Program-made: the position numbers and the translations under genes
Notes under the pieces: generated by a model
What the model saw: the letters and a program-made list of their open reading frames with translations, nothing else
The model's database searches: none
What the model was told of the DNA's origin: nothing
Assembly (NCBI GenBank): GCA_014549065.1
Contig: JACDOX010000038.1
Span: 5,156,547 to 5,220,546, forward strand
Length of the DNA: 64,000 nucleotides
DNA from: Cardinalis cardinalis
Taxonomy: Eukaryota > Chordata > Aves > Passeriformes > Cardinalidae
Direction of reading: 5' to 3'
Part shown: piece after piece, positions 1 to 12,500 of the stretch
How positions within the stretch are numbered: the first letter of the stretch is position 1
Layout: every line of letters begins with the position of its first letter

Positions 1-452
1 TTCCCCCAGAATTTAGATTTTGAATGTGGATGTGGTGTCCAAAAGTCATGAAATATAAATCAGGTGCTGTTGTCTGAGTATTTCTGACATTCAGCTTGTA
101 AATGGATCTGTTTTCACAATAGTTTCATCACAATTGCTTTTATTACTAGGAGTAAGACTTTGTTTTCTGGATGGCAAGAAAGAAGCTATGGTCTGATTTG
201 TCTTTCTGAACGGTTTTTNAATCCTGATTATTGCTATCTAGTATGATCAATATGTATTGATCATGATGTGATGACCGTGTGGAGTGGCTGATGTGTTTTA
301 TGCTTAGCTTTTTAAGGCACAGTTTTTATATGCCAATATCAGATTTTGAGTTTGTTTGCTCAAACTTTCCTCACCACAGTACAGCCAGTAATCAGGAATG
401 CTTTTGCGTTCTCTTTCTTTTTCCTGCTCCCCTTTATGTTCCTTGTCTCCAG
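1..452 (+). other. PRDM4: PRDM4 upstream intron
   Basis: AT-rich sequence that ends in the acceptor of the first visible coding exon. I looked for the preceding short exon ending in Met-His-His-Arg and did not see it. Nothing else recognised. Confidence 0.6.
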
Positions 453-586
453 AATGAATGAAATGAACTTGAGTCCTGTAGGGATGGACCAGCTGACCTC
501 GTCCTCTGTGAGCAATGCCCTGCCAGTCTCAGGAAGTCACTTGGGCTTGGCAGCGTCACCCACTCACAACNCCATACCAGCACCAG
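453..586 (+). CDS. PRDM4: PRDM4 first coding exon in window
   Basis: Acceptor AG at 451-452 after a pyrimidine-rich tract; donor GT at 587-588. Encodes MNEMNLSPVG and onward to IPAPG, residues 1-44 plus the first base of Gly45. The single exon base before the ATG would complete an Arg codon from an upstream exon, as in human. N at 571 is the first base of an N-C-C codon, Ala in human. The reading frame is open through both flanking introns, which is chance. Confidence 0.92.
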
Positions 587-3500
587 GTAATGGGGGAGGG
601 TCCCACACAGGGTGTTGTAGCTCCTGCTCTGTGTTCTGCTGTCACAGCAATGGTCCTAACTGGGCAGCAGTGCCTGCTCTGATAACAAGTCATACCATAG
701 GTAGTGAAATGGTGCAGAGTTGCGGAAGGGGAAACCATAAATTGTTGCTTATGTGGGCAAAGCAAAAGGCANGAGTGGTTGTCAGGCTTACGCTTTAGTG
801 GGAGCCTCGTTTGGTTTTAATGGGGTGATTTGCAGTCTGGGTGAGTAGTATCAGAACCCTTTGAAATTAGGGCTGTAGCTGAAAATCTCTCTTCATCTAT
901 GTCTAATTTCTCTCAGGTGAAAAATCACTTGAATAGCAAAACTGTTTTCATAGCTGTTCTTTCTAGGTGCCTGCACAGACAGAAGTCCATTACAATTGTC
1001 AAATAAAAGCAAGGCCTATAAAATGTAGAAGATCTAGCCATATTCAGGCATGCTTCTCACTTCTGCGTTAACTGATCCTTTCTTTGATGCCTGGCACCTT
1101 ACTTGGACAGTGCCATGCTGTATTTCCTTAGGGCAAGAGCTCCTGGGGACTCTCTTTGTTAGCTCATGTGTTCATCAACTCAGGGAGTTCCGTTGAATTT
1201 AAATGGGCATTTTCTCTTGCAGGCTTGCCTGTTGCAATTCCAAACCTGGGCCCCTCCTTGAGTTCCTTGCCCTCTGCTCTGTCTCTGATGCTCCCAATGG
1301 GTATTGGAGATCGAGGAGTGATGTGTGGTATACCAGAGAGAAACTACACCCTACCTCCACCGCCATACCCTCACCTGGAGAGCAGCTATTTCAGACACAT
1401 TCTACCTGGTAAGTGCTCTGGTGCTGAAGGATGGGAACAGTAAGGGCAACTGTTTTAAGAGCTGTCTGTTTCTGTCCTGAAGCAGGAATGACTGACAGTT
1501 TGACAGAGCTGTTGTTTCCTTGAGTTTGTCTGGAGACTGTTGTGCCATTTACACACTTTTATTTTCAGATATCTGTTTCCATATTTGTGTATGAAAAGAA
1601 TTGCAGGGCATTTTCTGTTTAAACCTAACCTTTGATTGCTCCACCTGCTTTGATTTTAGGATTAACAGAAAACAAAGCATGCCCAGTTTCTGTCTCCAAT
1701 GGCTTGTAGCTTGGAATTTGCTTCTATTTTTCTTGTCCTGTAGTCTGCAGCAGTATTTAGTATGNGCATAACGGGAGGTTACAGGAGTTCAAAGCTCAAA
1801 GAGGGCAAGACATCAGCTGTGGTTTTGGGCACTTTCCCACCCATTTAACCCATGGCACATTTTTTCTTCATTTTTCTTCAAGGTTGATTTCCAAAAGCGT
1901 AACACGCTGACTTCTATGTTGATTCCTTTCTCACACGTGCTCTGGAGTATAAATGTAGAATTTTACATGTCAGTATGTGAAAACGCAGACATTGAAACTT
2001 TAAATGTGCTCCCGGTTTTGTTTGGTAGCTAAGATTGGCAGGGTGGAAGAGGTAGTTAAACTTCTTCNAGGTGACTCACAGAGTGTTGTTGGTTCAGCCT
2101 GGGTTAGGAATAAACTAGCAGCCCAGGTCTCCTGCAGCTACCTGTTGACTGATGGCTGGACTTTCCAGCTGCTTAGGAGTAACCTTTCCTACTGCACTGC
2201 ATGCCTGCTGCTCAGTAGACAAGGAGGCTGTACACTAGGACCAAAGGTATTTGCCATTTTCTGAGCTAGAATAATCTTCCTGTGGTGTTTTATACAGTTC
2301 TTCTGTCAGTCATCTTGCTGCTATCAAGGATCCTCTGTCTTCAAGCCACAAGGCAGCATTGCATGCAGAAATATTTGATGCAGCTGATTAAATTAAACTG
2401 TTCATTTCTTGGCTTGCTGTGCTGCAGAAAGAGTATCTGTGTTTGCATCCTTGTAATAACAAACATATTTGAATGGAAAACTCTTACAGAACAAGTGGCT
2501 CATAGAGTTGAAGACTAAAAAGAAACATGCTGAGTCATCTTGCAGAATCTGCAATATCTGCCTCTGTCTCTGCTGGAAATAATGTTTACTTGAATGTGCT
2601 GTTGCATTTCTTCTGAAAATTTTTGTTTGTTTGTTTTAGTATGTAAACAGAGTTTAGTGTTTCTTCATATCTTAAGTTTCAAGGTTGTTTGATGTTGAGA
2701 ACCTTCCCAGAACTACCAGAGAAGATGGTAGGGTTTCTGATTTAAGTTCAAACTATTGTTTCAGGAGAAACAGCATGTTTTCATGTTAGAAAAGAGAGCA
2801 GATGACTCACGAAGTCTGTGAGAGAGCTTTCTTTGTCCTTCAGAATTGCAATTGATGACCTCTGAGATGGACAGTTACGCCACTTAGTATTAGAGGAAGG
2901 AAGCAGTCATTGTTAAAACTTGAATACCTAAGCAAAAATTATGTGTCCTGGAGAATTGTTTCTGTTTCTAGCAAAGATGAAGCAGGAATGACCAAATTAT
3001 AGANTCCACTAGCAGTCCTTCATCCTCGTGAGCTATTTTTTGGGAGTGAAAAATTAAGCCTAAAATGTGAAGAACCTCTTTCTCATTCGATCTTTGTACT
3101 GAGCAGCCTGGGTAGAATTCTGCCATGAACTTGGGTGTTCAGAGTTTGAGAAACAACTAGAGACTTGCTCTGTTGGGTGGAAACTCTGAATTAGTTGTCA
3201 AGTGGTACTTTGACAAGAGTGTTAGGCTGGCATGTGTTTGTAAGCCATATTTTAGAATCCATTTTAGTGGATTTGAATTGGAAATGATGTAGAGAACATT
3301 ATTAGTAGTAGTCTTCAGGGATCTCAGTGTATCCTTCAACGGATTTTTATTCAAGATTTGAAAACAGATGTAATCTCACGCCCTTCTTTTTCTCCCTCTC
3401 TTGCTATCAGGTATCTTATCTTACTTGGCTGACAGACCACCACCTCAGTACATCCATCCCAACACTATAAATGTTGACAGCAATCCAGCATTGTCAGTCT

Positions 3501-6500
3501 CCAACAGTCCCTCAGCGCTGGATCCCTACCAGCCCAGTGGGACCGTGGGGCTGGAACCAGGGATTGTCTCCATGGACTCCCGCACAGTGAGCACACACGG
3601 TCCTCAAAATCTGCATCCTAGTGACAGCCACGAGGTAGCACTGGATACTACAATCACCATGGAGAGCGTTTCCAGGGTAACCAGCCCCATCTCTGCAGAT
3701 GGGATGACAGAGGAGCTTACAATGGATGATGTAGCTGGGGATCACACGCAGATCCCAAATGGCTCCCGGAGCCATGAACCTTTAGCTGTAGACACAGTGG
3801 GCAGTAACTTGGCATCGGACGCTGTGGGACACGGCGCCGTCATTCCCATTCACGGTAGCACTTTGGAACTCCCTGTTGTCATGGAGCCCGACCACATTGC
3901 CGGGCGGGTGACAGGGATATCGGACAGCGCACTAAATGACCCCATTCATACTGTGGCCATGAGCACCAACTCCGTGAGTGTGGCGCTCCCTACCTCACAC
4001 AACCTCGCTTCCCTGGACTCAGTAGCCTTGCATGAAGTGGGCCTCAGCTTGGAGCCCGTGGCAGTGTCTTCCATAAGTCAAGAAGTAGCCATGGGGCCAA
4101 GCCATGTCGATGTGTCTGCAGACAATCTTGCCTTTGTACCATCATCTCTGCAAATGGAAGACTCCAATTCCAACAAGGAAAACATGGCAACCTTGTTTAC
4201 CATATGTGAGTAGACATTTCATGCTTTTTTGGGGTTGGNTTTGCCATGTAGCTGTTGTGTGGTGTGGCTGGACTCTGGTTGCTAGTCTTACAGATTTATG
4301 GTTATTTAACAAGTGCAAAATTTGAAACATCTGCAGTGCCAGATTAACTGTTTTGAAACANCAGTAGCTGGAAGTAGTAGGAGATGTAGGAGGATGTTTT
4401 AGCATAATTCTCTTTGTATCATTTTCATGTTGCCATGAGGTTGGAAGCTGAATCTTGGTGAAGCTCTTGATTTGGTGGATATGCTTATTATCCTTTCCAG
4501 TGAGGCTTCTGTTTTTATAAAGTCACATCACAAGTGACTCTTCTTGCCCCATTAAAAATACACAACAAACACCACCACAGGCCATACTTTCCATCAAATG
4601 GGTGTAATTTTTGAGTATGACATTACATGATTTTGCAAAATTTATAATAAACCATGAACAATCATCATGAAAGTGTTGTTCTAAATAGGAAAAAAAGAGC
4701 AGACAGGGAAGAAACTTTATAATATTTCTAATTATTCTCATCAAAGGACTTTAGTCCAGAGGTTAGTAGATCTTGTAGGAAGAAAGGAGTTATGTATTGC
4801 CAGTCCTGCTATTATTCAAGGAGTGGTGTTTGAGAACTGAGAAGTTCTCATTTGCTGGGAGAGAGATTTGCACTTTCACCTACAGGATGTCTGGCTTCCT
4901 GCCACTGAAACACAAGGCCAGCTTTTATATTCATTTTTATTATCTGTGGTAGCATTGCTGAGCACTGCTCTTGATCCAGTCTGGCCCTACAACTGCCAGA
5001 ACCCAGTGGCTTGCTTTGCCTGCGGAACATATTTTAAGAAATTGAAGGATACAGTGCCTTGGTTAGCAAGGGAAGAGATGCAGTTTAGTGTAGTGTCTAG
5101 TCAGTCAGACATTTGGATTAATTTGTTAAGATTTCATTATGTGGGATAAAATACAACTTCAAATCAGGTGGGCATAGAACTATGATGAATTTACAACTCC
5201 TAGAGGAAGAGTTTTACAGTTGATGCACTCAGAGGTTCCTACAAGCATCTGTTGTATATTGAACAAATAATGATCCAAATACTGTGATATCCAACATGCT
5301 TGTGGTGAAATAACTATTCTTCTCTCTTAAAAGTGAGATTTGATGTGCTTTTTGTTGTTATAGTTAGCATAGTTCTAAGCTGTTTTCCAGACGATGCTCC
5401 CCTTTGGTAGGACATTAAAATGGCTGTTGCATGCCTTGTGCTTGCATGTGATTTGCAAAACAGATTCTTGACTTGGGGAGGTTTAAATTTTAACTTTTTG
5501 TTGATGTTTTTAAACTTCACCTGAATTAACAGGAATTTGTGTCCAGACAGGTGACAGCAAGGACAAGGCATTGTTTTAGACCCCCTTAGTGGTTTTTCCT
5601 CAGATGGCAGGAGTTCAGGGCCTTTTACAGAAAACTTTTTACTGTTCCTAAGCAGGAAATAAAAAGTGTGCCTTTGCTACAGTCCTGAATGTTTGCAAAC
5701 ACTTTTAAGAAGCGGTTTTTTTGGTCATCTTTGTTGACAGTTCTGGGTATCCAAATCAGAGAAATAATGACTAATTTTCTTTTTTTCATGATTTGGCAAG
5801 TACAGTAATGGAAAGTATATTTAACTTTCTGCAGAATGTGAGATTTTTTGTTTTCCAACATCTTAAAAATGTATGAATGGTTGAAGTTCTCCAAGTGGAA
5901 ATGTCCCACGCCTAGAACTTTTCTTCCTCTGCCTCTCCTTGGAGCTGGTCCATAGACCCATAGTGGGTGTGTGCCAGGCAATGCCTAAAAGCAGCTGTTC
6001 CACACAGTGGTTCTAATTACTCAGGTGTTGCTTGTTGCTGCTTTACTCCTACATGTCACCAGTGCACATAGAATAATGCTTACATAGTCTCTACCTAATA
6101 ATTTTTTTTAGTACTTTCCTATCTGTTATTGTGTAGTTGCTCAAACTGTATTTTATATGAGGTCAAATTCTGGTACCCTGGTATATCAAGGAAGTATCTG
6201 GAAAATATCTTAAAGCATGTAAGGATGGTACTGCCATCTGGGTCTGCTGAAGGCTACTTCTGTCATAGGTCTTTTATACTGGAGCTGGGTCATCAAGAGG
6301 CCAAAGAGGGTCTTTGTGGAGATCCTGATTAATTACATGAACATCTTTCTTCTTCAGAAGAAGAATTATTTATCAGGAGAGTGGTTGCTGGGTAGGTGTT
6401 GGTTGTTCCATCCACAGAGAATTAAAATGACATCCTTTTGCTAGATTAAATTGTAATGCTATAGAGAGCATTTTATGCTGTACTTTCCCTCAGATTTATT

Positions 6501-9500
6501 AGACTGAAGACTTTCACTGGTTTCTTCTATANCAGTACTTCTGCTGAATGACAGATTCGGAAAGTGATGCTACTGATTCTTCTTGGACTTTTGTTTTTGT
6601 TGCATTCAGTGGCATACTCACCCTGCATGAGTTTGCTGCAGTGAGACCTTCAAGAGCAGCAGTGAGGTCAGGTTTTTGCTGCTGTGATTTACACATTGTC
6701 TGAATTTAAATGGAGGTTNGGGGATTTGTGGTTCATGTTTGGAAAATTTTAGAAGGATGACCTTAGTGGTTCATTTGCATGGATATCCTTGAGGTTCTAC
6801 GTGCAAGAAGTGTTTCTGCTTAATTACAAAAACATAACCAGTTAGAATATGTTTGATTTTGTTAGTCGTAGATTTTGCTGCCAGTAGAGTTCATTTCACT
6901 TGTGATCAGAGTGAAATTCGCTTTTCCATCACCAGCACTGGGGAGGTTATCATTCATTTTGCAGTAGCTTTGATGAAGAGTGGGCTCTGTCCCATTGCTA
7001 GATTCCCCTGTAGGGATAATCTGGAGTCTAGGTCATCAATTTACCATCAGGAAGTAGGTGGAGATCCTCACATTTGATCTGAATTGGAGAGAAACTGACA
7101 TGTATGTCAGTGCCCACCTGACTGTAAGAACATGGTCCATATTCTTCTGAGTAAAAGCTGATAAGTGGACAAGTTGGACGTGACAGAAGCAGTCTTTGGC
7201 GGGAGCTGAGCTGAAGCACATTGGTAGGGAGCTGACTGCACTGTAGGAGCTGTTGCATGTTTTTAATGCCTGCTGTCCCCTCCTGTCTCTGCAGGGTGCA
7301 CGCTGTGTGACAAGGCGTATCCATCAGACTGCCCGGACCACGGGCCCGTCACCTTTGTCCCCGACAGCCCAATCGAGAGCCGAGCCAGGCTGTCCCTCCC
7401 AAAGCAGCTGCTCCTCCGGCAGTCCATCATGGGAGCTGAAGCGGGTAAGGATCACATTACTGGGCGCTTCCCTGCAGCACTTTAAAATACACTCACTGCT
7501 GAAGTCCAAAACTGTAGGGAGATTAAAGTGGGAAAGAAACACTACAAGAGAGAGATGTTTCCCTCTTCTGTAATCACCCTGATATTATCCATGAGCTCCT
7601 TGTGGTCTGGTTGCTGCTTAGACTTCAGCTATACCATAGGGCTGCTGCCATGGAGTGTGGCACTTCTTAAGGTCAAGCAAGGTATGGGTGTTTTATCGTG
7701 CTAAACAGCCCAGGCACAGCTTTGATAAGAAAACAATGCAGCATTGCATTGGAAGCTGACAATTAGAAGTCATAGAGGAGAATCTGTCTGCTTGTTCATG
7801 AGCTTTTTGCTCATTTGCTACCTTCTGGGTGCTCTCATTGGAGTATTGATCGCAAGTGCCTCTGTTTTTTTCCCCCCCTTCATTTACATTTGGCATGTAG
7901 ACTGTGACCTTGCCACTGGATGTGGACCTTGAAGAGTACAGTGCAGTACCCTAAGGATCTGAAGGCTAGAGAAGAATGTGATTATTGACTTGTTTAGTGA
8001 TGCTGCTTGTTGAGAGTAGATGGCATCTGTTCTTTTAAAGATGCACTAGTTTTCAGTTTATTCCTAAGAGCTATTCAGTGTATTCATGTAGACCTATATA
8101 TATATAAATGTTTAATAATAAATAATATACACGCAGGAATCCCTCTGCCCATGACAGAAATACAGCTGCCTCTGGGGAGAAATACAGAAGCTGCTTAACA
8201 ATGCCCAGCAACAATTCTGGAAATTCCTGGGGATTAGGTAGGCAAAATGTACTGAAACTAGTATTTTCTGCTTCTGCAGAAAGTGCCATGAGACCTTTAA
8301 TTGATACAAGTGGCTAGGATGTTAGTTTTACAGCTTACTGAAAAGTTACTTGCTTTTGACCAAATAAATATTTGTCATGACACCAAAGCGGCTCCCATTA
8401 GTGTCATGTGGTGGTGGTGGTTCTTGTGTCTGCCATAGGTGTGTTTCACATGTGAAGTAGAAGCTTTGATGATCTTATGCATAGATATTACCTCTGGAGC
8501 ATCATCTCATAAGCCTCCCACTTCTTTATTATGCCTGATTAGTTATTTAAATAATTGATTTCTTCAGATTATGGTCTTCTAATGATAGGTGTGTGGACAC
8601 GAGAAACCATTCCTGTGAGGACTTGTTTTGGACCTTTGATCGGGCAGCAGAGCCATTCTCTGGAGGTGGCCGAGTGGACAGACAAAGCAGCCAGTCACAT
8701 CTGGAAGGTCAGTGTGTTACAGCTCACACAGCCTGCCAGCCTGCCAGCATGCTTTATCTGGTGAAAGCTACCACATGACAGCAATATTAACATTATCATC
8801 TTTGCCAAAAGTCAAAAGTAATGCAGTTTAATTCTTAGTATCATCACAGCAGAGCTATATACCTTGCAGTATGTTGGTAGTCAGTCCTGAAGAACAATAA
8901 GCTTCTTTAATGCCCTCTCTTTTAAGGGGCCATATGTGGTTTCAGTATTTGTGTGGAATTGCTGCAGAGATTGTGTATGAATTACTAGGCAGCAGTTGTT
9001 TGTTTGTTTTGTATCTTTGTTCATTGAAAGTTCCCCTGGGTGATGAATGATTTGTTTTAGGAAGGTCAATTTAAAGCTTTCTTTTCCCCATCATTTCATT
9101 TTCAGAAAGTAAATCTGACCTATATAAATAAAACATGAACTGATTGCCCAGATTTTGTTATTCACAAGACTTGGTTTGTAAGAAATGCAGCCAAATGCAT
9201 TTCTGCTGGAAGGTAAAGCTGAGAAGGATGCTGATAAACAGGTTTTCTGGCCTCCTGGGTAACAGAGGTCAAGGTGCCTGTGTGAAGAGGAAAGTAAGGA
9301 GTGAAAACGGGGCTGTGGTGTTGGCAGTGGCAATGGAGACTTCCTAGCTTGTTCTAGGTAAACACGTCCTCTCTTAAAGAAAGAAGCTGGCTTTCACTGC
9401 ATTTATTGCCGTGTTTTGTCCTAAGGTTGCATTTGTCTTTCCTGGTAGATCTATCACAATGGTGTTCTGGAGTTCTGTGTCATCACAGCTGATGAAAATG

Positions 9501-12500
9501 AATGTAACTGGATGATGTTCGTACGCAAAGCCAGGTGAGAGCCCTGGACTGTGCTAAGGAGCTTTGAGTCTGAGCTGCAGGCTCGTAGAAAGCTGTACTG
9601 CAGAATGAAGATTGACCTTCATTCAACTTAAGTTGACCTTGATTGTCCTTTTGATTTTAATACTTTATTTACAAAGTGTCCCTGAGTTCTTTTGGCCAAG
9701 TTCCAAGCCCCACAGCTTGTGAGACTTGTCCCTTTGAGTCTGTGATGAAAACTATCCAGGCTGGCTTAAGTATTGCTCCATCCATGGTCCACTGAGAAGG
9801 CTGAGCCTTTCTTATTTCTCTGTTACACAAAGTAGGTTTCTCCTGCAGTTCCATTTCATTGTTCCTATATGCAGGAGTCAAGAACTGTAATATTTAATCT
9901 CCCACTGCAGTGGGGCAGACTTTTTACTGGTTTCAGATACTGGGAACAAACATATGCAAGATACTGCTTCAAAAGATGAATGACCACGTCTTGGAACTGG
10001 TCCTCAAGAGGACTTTATAAAGATAATGTTGCCTCAAGACATTACTGATATTTTTTCCATCATGCATTCTCTATTTCTTAAGGGATATATCTATGTAAAT
10101 GAATCTATGTGTATGAAGAATCTATGTGTATGAAAAATACATAGATTTTTGTAGTTTGTTAGGAGATCATAAACTCATTTCTCTCAACCTACTCAAATAT
10201 CTATTGATAATTTTCTCAGAAGTGTTGTGAGAAACACATCATTTGGTGGAGGACATTGACTCTCAAGGTTTAGTTTTTCTTTCCTTTAATAAAGAAGGAC
10301 AGAAGTGACAGACATATAAGTTTTTATAATATACTGACAAGCGCTGATGTTCCTATTACCTTTTTATAGGAATCTTTCCTTTTTCCTTTTCCCTTCCTTT
10401 TTTCTTTTCCATTCCTGTCCCTCTCCCTCTCCTCTCCTCTCCTCCAAAAGGCATTACTTTTGAAGGGCTTTTTTCCTTAGCTGTTTTTATTGCTGTAGGA
10501 ACCGGGAAGAGCAGAACCTGGTAGCTTATCCTCATGATGGAAAAATTTACTTCTGCACCTCTCGGGACATCCCCCCTGAACACGAGCTTCTCTTCTATTA
10601 CAGTCGGGACTATGCACGACAGCTTGGTAAGTAAGAGCTCTTTTTTCTTGACTTTGCAGGGAGTATCCAGCTTGAAATCCCTTGCAGTGCCATCTCTGGG
10701 CTCTGTGACTTGGGACTGCATTATGTTCCTTCTCAGTTCCCATTGGTGCATGTCACAGTTTCCTTTAACATTTCATTACAACAGAGTACCATAATTTAAA
10801 AGAAACATTTCCCTACTTAATTCCACTGATCAGGAGTAAAAGATTTTGAGGATTTTTTTTTTAAGAAAAATAGTATTCTGTTCATCNGGGGCTAAGGGAG
10901 TTTTGGAGCTGAAGATGGTCCTATCCTCCCCCAGCTGGGATTGTGATAATTTAGATTTGGGTGAGCTGTGCTCAAAACTGTTCCAGAGTTTGGCCCCTCA
11001 AAACATTTTAAATGACCTACCTGAAACAGCTGGAAAGCAGCACCAGACAAAGGTGAAAGAACAAAGGTGAAAATCTCTGCACCTGGCTTTGCTACCGCAG
11101 ACTAAATGTTACTGTGGTCCTTGTTCAAGCTCTGTTAGGCTTTACTGTGCCTCATTACAAGTGATGTTTTTGTGCCCAAAGGTGTCCCTGAGCATCCAGA
11201 CATGCACATCTGCCACTGCGGGAAGGAATGCGCTTCCTATGCGGACTTCAAGGCCCATTTGAGCAGCCATATTCACAACCACCTCCCCAGTCAGGGACAC
11301 AGCAGCAACCATGGGCCAGGCCACGGCAAGGAGAGGAAGTGGAAGTGNTCCATGTGCCCCCAGGCTTTCATCTCCCCTTCCAAGCTGCATGTGCACTTCA
11401 TGGGGCACATGGGCATGAAGCCGCACAAGTGTGATTTCTGTAGCAAAGCTTTCAGCGATCCAAGCAACTTACGGACACACCTCAAGATCCACACAGGTGA
11501 GGGCTTTCTACAGATGCCTGTGTGAGGTCAGGGTAGAGGGTGAAGGTCAAGTTACAGGCCAGTAGACAGTGTGGGTATTTTTGCCTCTTTTTTTTTTCAC
11601 TATTCCTTATTGGGAAATCACAAAATTCTAATTACAAAGCTAGAAAAGAAATAAAACTGAGAGTGAAGTGCTCTCAAGTCAAGCATTGGAAGCCAGGCAT
11701 TTTAATGGACTGATGAAATATTCATGTTGTATACACAACCACAGAATACTCAGTGGGGTGGGATTCAAGTGGTATTCAAACTTAGTCTGAACTCAGTAAC
11801 GTGCTGGGGTTTTAAACTATTTTTGGCAAAGATTAACAGAAGTACTGATAAGTTGAAAAATGGGATAAAACATAGACGTTTTCAAAGGGCCACTGACATT
11901 TGTACCTGTGTGTTTGTTAGGTGAGAGAACTTGTTTTTGCAGACAAAAGCAATGCAGTGCATCAAATGTGGTTGGGCTCCAGTAAGGCATCAGATACAAT
12001 TCCTGTGGGAAATCAGTGAGGATAGGGATGTACTAATGTACAGTAACTAGATGGTTACCATGGTTACTGTTAAAAAGGAAGCTACCATTGTTTTTACTGA
12101 AGAATTCATCTTGGATAAGACTAGTCTTTTTAAGCGTTTGCCTTAATCTCTTGGTGGAAAAATGTGCAGAGCTGCTGGGGGTGTTTTGAAATCCAGAACA
12201 AGGAGGCACAGTTGGTGTGGACAAGAAGCACAAACCCCACCTCACAAGAAAGGCTGGCTGACCACAAGCACTGGAGAAACAAGCAGCAGTGTTTAANAGG
12301 ACAAAGTGCAGAAAGGTGCATCACACTAGTGCATCAGTGGTTTGAAATAGTATCGTGGCACTGGGGGCATGGAGTACAGGATGAAAAGCTTTGGGAATGA
12401 TGAAGTCAGCTGTCTGGTTTCTTGCATAGCTAAATATAGATTGGAACCAAGTAGGCCTTTTTACTGAGTCTGAAGGAACTGCAGGAGAAAACAAGTCCTG

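Noticed and set aside
346..452. In-frame extension upstream of the first visible PRDM4 exon
   Set aside because: A good acceptor at 451-452 and the known N-terminus place the exon start at 453; the upstream residues are Phe/Leu-rich intron translation.
4868..5149. 93-codon open frame in a PRDM4 intron
   Set aside because: No matching splice sites, no recognisable domain, and starts with a non-ATG codon.
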